The notes under the pieces are model-generated. The model worked only from the letters and a program-made list of their open reading frames with translations, was not told the DNA's origin and did no database searches. From assembly GCA_910587545.1 (NCBI GenBank), contig CAJUMI010000095.1:1-8526 (forward strand): a DNA stretch of 8,526 bases. The letters are read 5' to 3'. Below, one piece after another: positions 5,683-8,526 of the stretch. Source of the stretch: an uncultured Muribaculaceae bacterium (GTDB lineage Bacteria; Bacteroidota; Bacteroidia; Bacteroidales; Muribaculaceae). Position 1 is the stretch's first letter; each line of letters begins with the position of its first letter. The position numbers were made by a program, and so were the translations under genes.

Positions 5683-5967
5683 TTATTTGTGAGTTTCGGC
5701 CATTACAACCGGTTTGTAGGTGATCGGGGCGGTCAACTCGCCGTCAACGAAAGAATATACACGGCTTTGCCATTTTGCTGCCTTGTCGCCGCTGCGCAGC
5801 CCTTTATCGATGCCCACCACTGTTTCGTCAAACATGCCGCGATGAGAGATAAGAGTTACCATTTGCGCATTTTGTCCGTTGCTAAGAACGATGTCCGTTA
5901 CAATGACGCTGTGAAAACGCCCGCTCAGTAGTTCGGCTACTGATTGTTCGCCTGTTAAAAGGTTCAT
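5683..5967 (-). CDS. Small phage protein of unknown function (94 aa)
   Basis: A 94-residue protein beginning MNLLTGEQSVAELL. It has no signal peptide, membrane segment or cysteine. The middle is beta-rich (HSVIVTDIVLSNGQNAQMVTLI), then GMFDETVVGIDKGL, then a basic stretch before VYSFVDGELTAPITYKPVVM. I do not recognise a family. The reading frame is chosen over the opposite-strand frame because the residue pattern looks protein-like. It also starts at a TCCTAAA...ACTTGTGTTATGAAC block that is repeated at another ATG 139 bases upstream. It is leftward, between the control region and the HTH gene, and a hairpin terminator follows its stop. Confidence 0.65.
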   Translation of the reverse strand: MNLLTGEQSVAELLSGRFHSVIVTDIVLSNGQNAQMVTLISHRGMFDETVVGIDKGLRSGDKAAKWQSRVYSFVDGELTAPITYKPVVMAETHK

Positions 5968-6106
5968 AACACAAGTAATTTAGGAAGTTAAATAAAAAGC
6001 AGCCCTTAGGTGTCCTACGCTTACTTGTGTAAAAGCGCCGGGGCGTTTCCGCGCTCCGCACCATAGGCCGCAAATATCTTTTGGGAAATTTGTCTAATGA
6101 GTTCAT
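5882..6106 (-). CDS. Possible small leader ORF (74 aa), doubtful
   Basis: A 74-codon frame beginning MNSLDKFPKRYLRP, strongly basic in the first half (RRFYTSKRRTPK). Its start is in the same sequence block as that of the 94-residue gene, ~16 bases beyond a good promoter -7 element, so translation there is plausible. Its last ~28 codons overlap the 94-residue gene in another frame. No family is recognised. It may be a leader peptide or simply the open frame of a structured 5' leader RNA. The GC-rich part at 6034-6055 can form a short hairpin. Confidence 0.3.
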   Translation of the reverse strand: MNSLDKFPKRYLRPMVRSAETPRRFYTSKRRTPKGCFLFNFLNYLCYEPFNRRTISSRTTERAFSQRHCNGHRS

Positions 6107-6124
6107 AACACAAGTTTTTTAGGA
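5962..6124 (-). repeat. Duplicated translation-start block with inverted copy between
   Basis: Blocks 5962-5985 and 6101-6124 are alike at 22 of 24 bases. On the minus strand each ends ACTTGTGTTATGAAC, with ATG as the start codon. Between them, 6030-6021 reads ACACAAGTAA on the minus strand. This is perfectly complementary to TTACTTGTGT of the nearer start (10 bases) and to ACTTGTGT of the farther one (8 bases). The three copies are ordered so that the middle one could pair with either start region but not both. Confidence 0.6.
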
Positions 6125-6129
6125 TACCA

Positions 6130-6159
6130 CAAAAGTAATCCATTTATTTGACATACCAA
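6130..6159 (-). promoter_or_regulatory. Leftward phage promoter
   Basis: On the minus strand TTG at 6159-6157 is followed after 19 bases by TACTTTTG at 6137-6130, a good Bacteroidetes -33/-7 pair. Transcription would begin about 6123 and enter the first start block (ATG 6106), then the 94-residue and HTH genes. A second leftward -7 match, TATTTTTG followed by C, lies at 6178-6171, with TTG at 6203-6201 (22-base spacing, slightly long). Confidence 0.6.
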
Positions 6160-6180
6160 AATTTCGAGGGCAAAAATAAT

Positions 6181-6248
6181 AAGTGTGCAAGGCTTTCATA
6201 CAAAAAGTGTGCAACCATTGCATAGAAGTGTGCAATCATTGCACACTT
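6181..6248. promoter_or_regulatory. Operator array: three AAGTGTGCAA copies, the last in a perfect palindrome
   Basis: AAGTGTGCAA occurs at 6181-6190, 6205-6214 and 6226-6235, starting 24 and 21 bases apart. The third copy is the left arm of a perfect inverted repeat: AAGTGTGCAAT (6226-6236), centre C, ATTGCACACTT (6238-6248). The second copy has a partial right arm (ATTGCA, 6217-6222). The array lies between the leftward promoters and the rightward -7 element at 6274, as expected for a phage switch operator. A T-run follows the palindrome (6247-6251), so a rightward terminator is a secondary reading. Confidence 0.7.
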
Positions 6249-6273
6249 TTTAGGAAGTTTCAGCAATAGCGCA

Positions 6274-6281
6274 TAATTTTG
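6274..6281 (+). promoter_or_regulatory. Rightward -7 element for the head gene module
   Basis: TAATTTTG matches TAnnTTTG and lies 28 bases before the protease ATG at 6310. No -33 TTG is visible. The upstream palindromic operator ends ~25 bases before it, so activation or repression by the operator-binding protein is plausible. Confidence 0.5.
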
Positions 6282-6309
6282 AGCCATAAAACATTAAACA
6301 CCGCAAAAT

Positions 6310-7392
6310 ATGGCAAACAACAAATTCACCGTGTCGGATGAGACGCTAAACAGTTACGGCAGCGTTATTCTCACTTCCGGCATCAATATTGCCCGGTTTC
6401 AGCGCAACCCGATAATGCTATATATGCACGACCGGGACAAAGGCGTTATCGGGCGTTGGGAGAATATCGCCAAGGAGGGCGACAAGCTGACCGCCGTAGC
6501 TGTCTTTGATGACGCTACGGAACTGGGCGCAAAAGTAAAGCACCAAGTCGAAAGCGGCTTTTTACGCAGTGCCTCGATAGGTATCGAGAACTGCAAGTGC
6601 GAGACAATCAACGGCATTCAGACCATTGTCGAATGTGATTTGATTGAAATCTCAATCGTTGACGTTCCGGCAAACGAGAACGCCGTGAAGCTGTTCAAAA
6701 AGGGTTGGAAGCCCGTTAAAACGCTGTCGGAACTTAAGAAGGACGCAAGCGCAGGGGCTGACGATGATGCAGACACGCTCAGGGCGCGCATAATTGACGT
6801 TTTAGGGCTTTCGGAGACAGTGACCGACAAAGATATTATCGAGCATGTAAAAACGCTGCTAAACGAGCCTACAAGCGTTGAAAAGGAAGTCGAGGAAGCA
6901 ATCAACAACGGATTGATTTCGGCAAGCGACCGCAAAAGCTTCATGGCGATGGCGAAAGGCAACATCAAGGCATTTCGAGGCTATTGCAAAGGCCGTAAAG
7001 AAACACAAAAGGCTGAAATAGAGCGATTGTTGGACCAAAACCAAAACAAGGTCATGCCGATGGAGCGCGGCACGTTCCGGCATATCGGCGAACGTTTGGG
7101 CGTTGAGGTTCTGCGCGGTGTGCTTGATAGCATGATTAACCCGGTTCGGCTGTCTCAGGCAATCAGTCTGCAGGAAGACAAAAGCCGATGGACGCTTGAA
7201 ATGTACCGCAAATTTGCCCCGGAGGAACTGCGAGACAATCCTACACTTTACAAGCACCTGGTCGAGCATGAGCGCGGACACGGCGCGGGTGTCAAAGATT
7301 TGGACTACTACCGCCGGAACGAGCCGGAATATCTTGCAGCACACCCCGATTTATACGCACAACTTATTGAAAACGAACAAAAACGCAAATAA
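6310..7392 (+). CDS. Prohead protease/scaffold protein (Mu gpI-like)
   Basis: A 360-residue phage head maturation protein. Residues ~1-130 are the prohead serine protease of the HK97/Mu class: NPIMLYMHD with the likely catalytic His40, IGRW at 47-50, SASIGIE with the likely nucleophile Ser89, and the signature EISIVDVPANENA at 113-125. Residues ~135-245 are the acidic, helical scaffold-type part (a D-rich stretch at 146-155, then EEAINNGLISASDRKSFMAM), which resembles the C-terminal part of Mu gpI-like proteins. Residues ~250-360 are an extension I do not recognise, with two similar 18-residue segments (about 306-323 and 340-357; common pattern PxLYxxL(V/I)E). The scaffold would be removed by the protease during capsid maturation. 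The capsid gene starts 5 bases after its stop. Confidence 0.85.
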   Translation: MANNKFTVSDETLNSYGSVILTSGINIARFQRNPIMLYMHDRDKGVIGRWENIAKEGDKLTAVAVFDDATELGAKVKHQVESGFLRSASIGIENCKCETINGIQTIVECDLIEISIVDVPANENAVKLFKKGWKPVKTLSELKKDASAGADDDADTLRARIIDVLGLSETVTDKDIIEHVKTLLNEPTSVEKEVEEAINNGLISASDRKSFMAMAKGNIKAFRGYCKGRKETQKAEIERLLDQNQNKVMPMERGTFRHIGERLGVEVLRGVLDSMINPVRLSQAISLQEDKSRWTLEMYRKFAPEELRDNPTLYKHLVEHERGHGAGVKDLDYYRRNEPEYLAAHPDLYAQLIENEQKRK

Positions 7393-7397
7393 AAGAA

Positions 7398-8279
7398 ATG
7401 GCACTAAACAAAGAAGTTTGGTTAAACCAAATTAAAGAGGGATTTTATCCCGATGACAGTTTCTTGCAGAAACTTGTCAACTATGATGGCTTTGTGGAAA
7501 ATGATAAAATCCACATAGCGTCCGCAGGCATAGACCCGAAAGTGTTGATTAACAACACGACATACCCTATAACCGTTGTAGGTCGCGAGGACGAGGACAA
7601 CGAGATAACACTTGACAAATTCGAGACTGAAAACACCATTGTACGCCGTCCTGATGCGATCGAATATAGCTACGACAAACTTGAAAGCGTTATCCGTCAG
7701 CACCGCAGCACATTACGCAAGGCAGTGACGATGAAAGCAACACACGCTATCGCGCCACAGTCGGACACGTTCGATACTCCGCTTGTTGTTACCACCGGGG
7801 AACTTGTCGGCAACCGACACCGCCTCACATTTGCCGACATTCTCGCCCTCAAGGAGCGTTTTGATGACGCGGATGTACCGATGGATCGCCGTTATCTTGT
7901 CTTGCACCCGAAGCACGTTTCTGACCTGCTGCTTGAGGACTTGAAGATATTTAAAGACCTGACCAACATGGCGAACGGCGAGCCGATGAAATTCGCCGGA
8001 TTCGGGTGTTTCTCCTGCTCGACAATGCCGACATACACAACCAATGACGAAGGCGCATTAGTCAAGGTTGCATATAACACAGAAGCTACAACACGCTTTG
8101 CAAGCGTGGCATTTTATGCCGATGAGGTGTTCAAGGCCGATGGCGAAATGTATATGTACGCCACCTATGATGACCCCAAGGAACGCGCAACAATCGTTGG
8201 TTTTGACAAACGTTCCATTGTTCTGCCAATCCGAGGCAAGGGCATAGGTGCGATTGTCAGTGCCGAGAAAAACGTATAA
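7398..8279 (+). CDS. Phage major capsid protein
   Basis: A 293-residue protein directly after the prohead protease, the normal position of the major head subunit. The length fits the HK97-fold capsid proteins of Mu-like phages (Mu gpT is about 305 residues). Consistent features are an N-terminal helical segment (NKEVWLNQIKEGFYPDD), a long beta-rich centre, RYLVLHPKHVSDLLLED near the middle and the A-domain-like end (FYADEVFKADGEMYMYATYDD, then KRSIVLPIRG). It has no obvious N-terminal scaffold region of its own, in keeping with a separate scaffold fused to the protease. The call rests on order and character more than on a recognised motif. Encapsulin is unlikely given the dedicated protease. 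Confidence 0.78.
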   Translation: MALNKEVWLNQIKEGFYPDDSFLQKLVNYDGFVENDKIHIASAGIDPKVLINNTTYPITVVGREDEDNEITLDKFETENTIVRRPDAIEYSYDKLESVIRQHRSTLRKAVTMKATHAIAPQSDTFDTPLVVTTGELVGNRHRLTFADILALKERFDDADVPMDRRYLVLHPKHVSDLLLEDLKIFKDLTNMANGEPMKFAGFGCFSCSTMPTYTTNDEGALVKVAYNTEATTRFASVAFYADEVFKADGEMYMYATYDDPKERATIVGFDKRSIVLPIRGKGIGAIVSAEKNV

Positions 8280-8314
8280 TCCACAGTAATGTACACTATT
8301 GACTAATAAACGCT

Positions 8315-8485
8315 ATGCCGAAAGCAACACCAAAAGCCAATTCTTATGCCGCAAGGATCAAGGCTGTAAATGAGATATATGACCGACACGCCAAAAGCGG
8401 TGTAAGCAATCGAGACATTTGGCGGCGTTACATCTATCCTCAATTCGGCATAGCGGAGCGGACATTATACAATTATTTGAAGTAG
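8315..8485 (+). CDS. Small phage protein with HTH-like C-terminus (56 aa)
   Basis: A 56-residue frame MPKATPKANSYAARIKAVNE..., basic at the start. The last ~25 residues (SNRDIWRRYIYPQFGIAERT, then LYNYLK) have the look of a helix-turn-helix: a helix, a turn at YPQFGI and a recognition helix ERTLYNYLK. It starts 35 bases after the capsid stop on the same strand and probably belongs to the head operon. Small proteins of this type occur in Bacteroidetes phages and mobile elements. DNA binding is inferred from the pattern. The 41 bases after it hold no further gene that can be called. Confidence 0.65.
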   Translation: MPKATPKANSYAARIKAVNEIYDRHAKSGVSNRDIWRRYIYPQFGIAERTLYNYLK

Positions 8486-8526
8486 TCAAGACTTAATCTG
8501 ACAATCACGGATAAAAACATTACCTT

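Larger units (their letters stand above)
4681..8526. mobile_element. Prophage end, probably Mu-like (transposable), partial
   Basis: From 4681 to the right edge the window holds a repeat-rich AT-rich terminus, leftward small DNA-binding/unknown genes, a control region and the start of a rightward head-gene module (protease-scaffold, major capsid). The protease resembles the Mu gpI type, with a tail like GLISASDRKSFMAMA. The boundary is placed at TGTGAGG because the rtcB-like frame diverges there and transposable elements commonly begin 5'-TG. The other end, target duplication, transposase, portal and terminase are outside the window. A site-specific (tyrosine/serine) integrating phage is possible, but no integrase or tRNA target is seen at this end. 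Confidence 0.7.

Noticed and set aside
5668..5931. Plus-strand 87-codon frame opposite the 94-residue gene
   Set aside because: The minus-strand frame has a more natural residue pattern and a start in the duplicated start block; the plus frame looks like its shadow.
6181..6248. Repeats considered as a CRISPR array
   Set aside because: The repeat is only 10 bases, spacers are 11-14 bases, and no cas genes are present; an operator array explains it better.
7398..8279. Capsid-like protein considered as an encapsulin
   Set aside because: It directly follows a prohead protease/scaffold gene and sits in a prophage; no cargo enzyme gene is adjacent.

Overview
The window looks like a Bacteroidales chromosome; a Muribaculaceae-type gut commensal is an inference, and no gene here fixes the genus. 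The evidence is the recurring Bacteroidetes promoter element TAnnTTTG upstream of most genes, A-rich start regions without strong Shine-Dalgarno sequences, a Bacteroidetes-style 5S rRNA end, and a remnant of the C-terminus of a Bacteroidetes outer-membrane beta-barrel protein.

Positions 1-4680 are host chromosome. The window opens on the last bases of a 5S rRNA and its terminator. A secreted alpha/beta hydrolase gene follows almost without a gap, then the 3' remnant of an outer-membrane beta-barrel gene on the opposite strand. Next is a leftward two-gene redox operon: a NapH-like membrane protein with 4Fe-4S motifs and a small dicluster-type ferredoxin. It is divergent from an OxyR-type LysR regulator that keeps both redox cysteines, and a good ATAG-N7-CTAT OxyR-like site lies between the oxyR -7 element and its start codon. 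A leftward metallophosphoesterase follows. Divergent from it is the promoter and first ~19 codons of what looks like rtcB (RNA ligase).

From about 4681 to the right edge the window is one end of a prophage, probably a Mu-like (transposable) phage. The rtcB-like reading frame departs from the family at a TGTG sequence. It is followed by about 490 bases of AT-rich noncoding DNA full of short repeats: four GCGGAA-type sites, three GTTTAyAT sites at exact 21-base spacing, and inverted TATGTAAA copies. Then come leftward small genes (a protein with two HTH-like segments, a 94-residue unknown and a doubtful 74-residue ORF), a control region, and the rightward head genes: a Mu gpI-like prohead protease/scaffold protein, the major capsid protein and a 56-residue DNA-binding-like protein. 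Transposase, portal and terminase genes are not in the window.

The most notable signals are the interruption of rtcB by a repeat-rich phage terminus, and the phage control region. That region has three AAGTGTGCAA copies, the last part of a perfect 11+1+11 palindrome, lying between leftward and rightward promoters. The leftward leader has two near-identical translation starts with an inverted copy between them that could pair with either. The protease C-terminus also carries a duplicated motif. All of this rests on reading the sequence by eye; no database search was possible.
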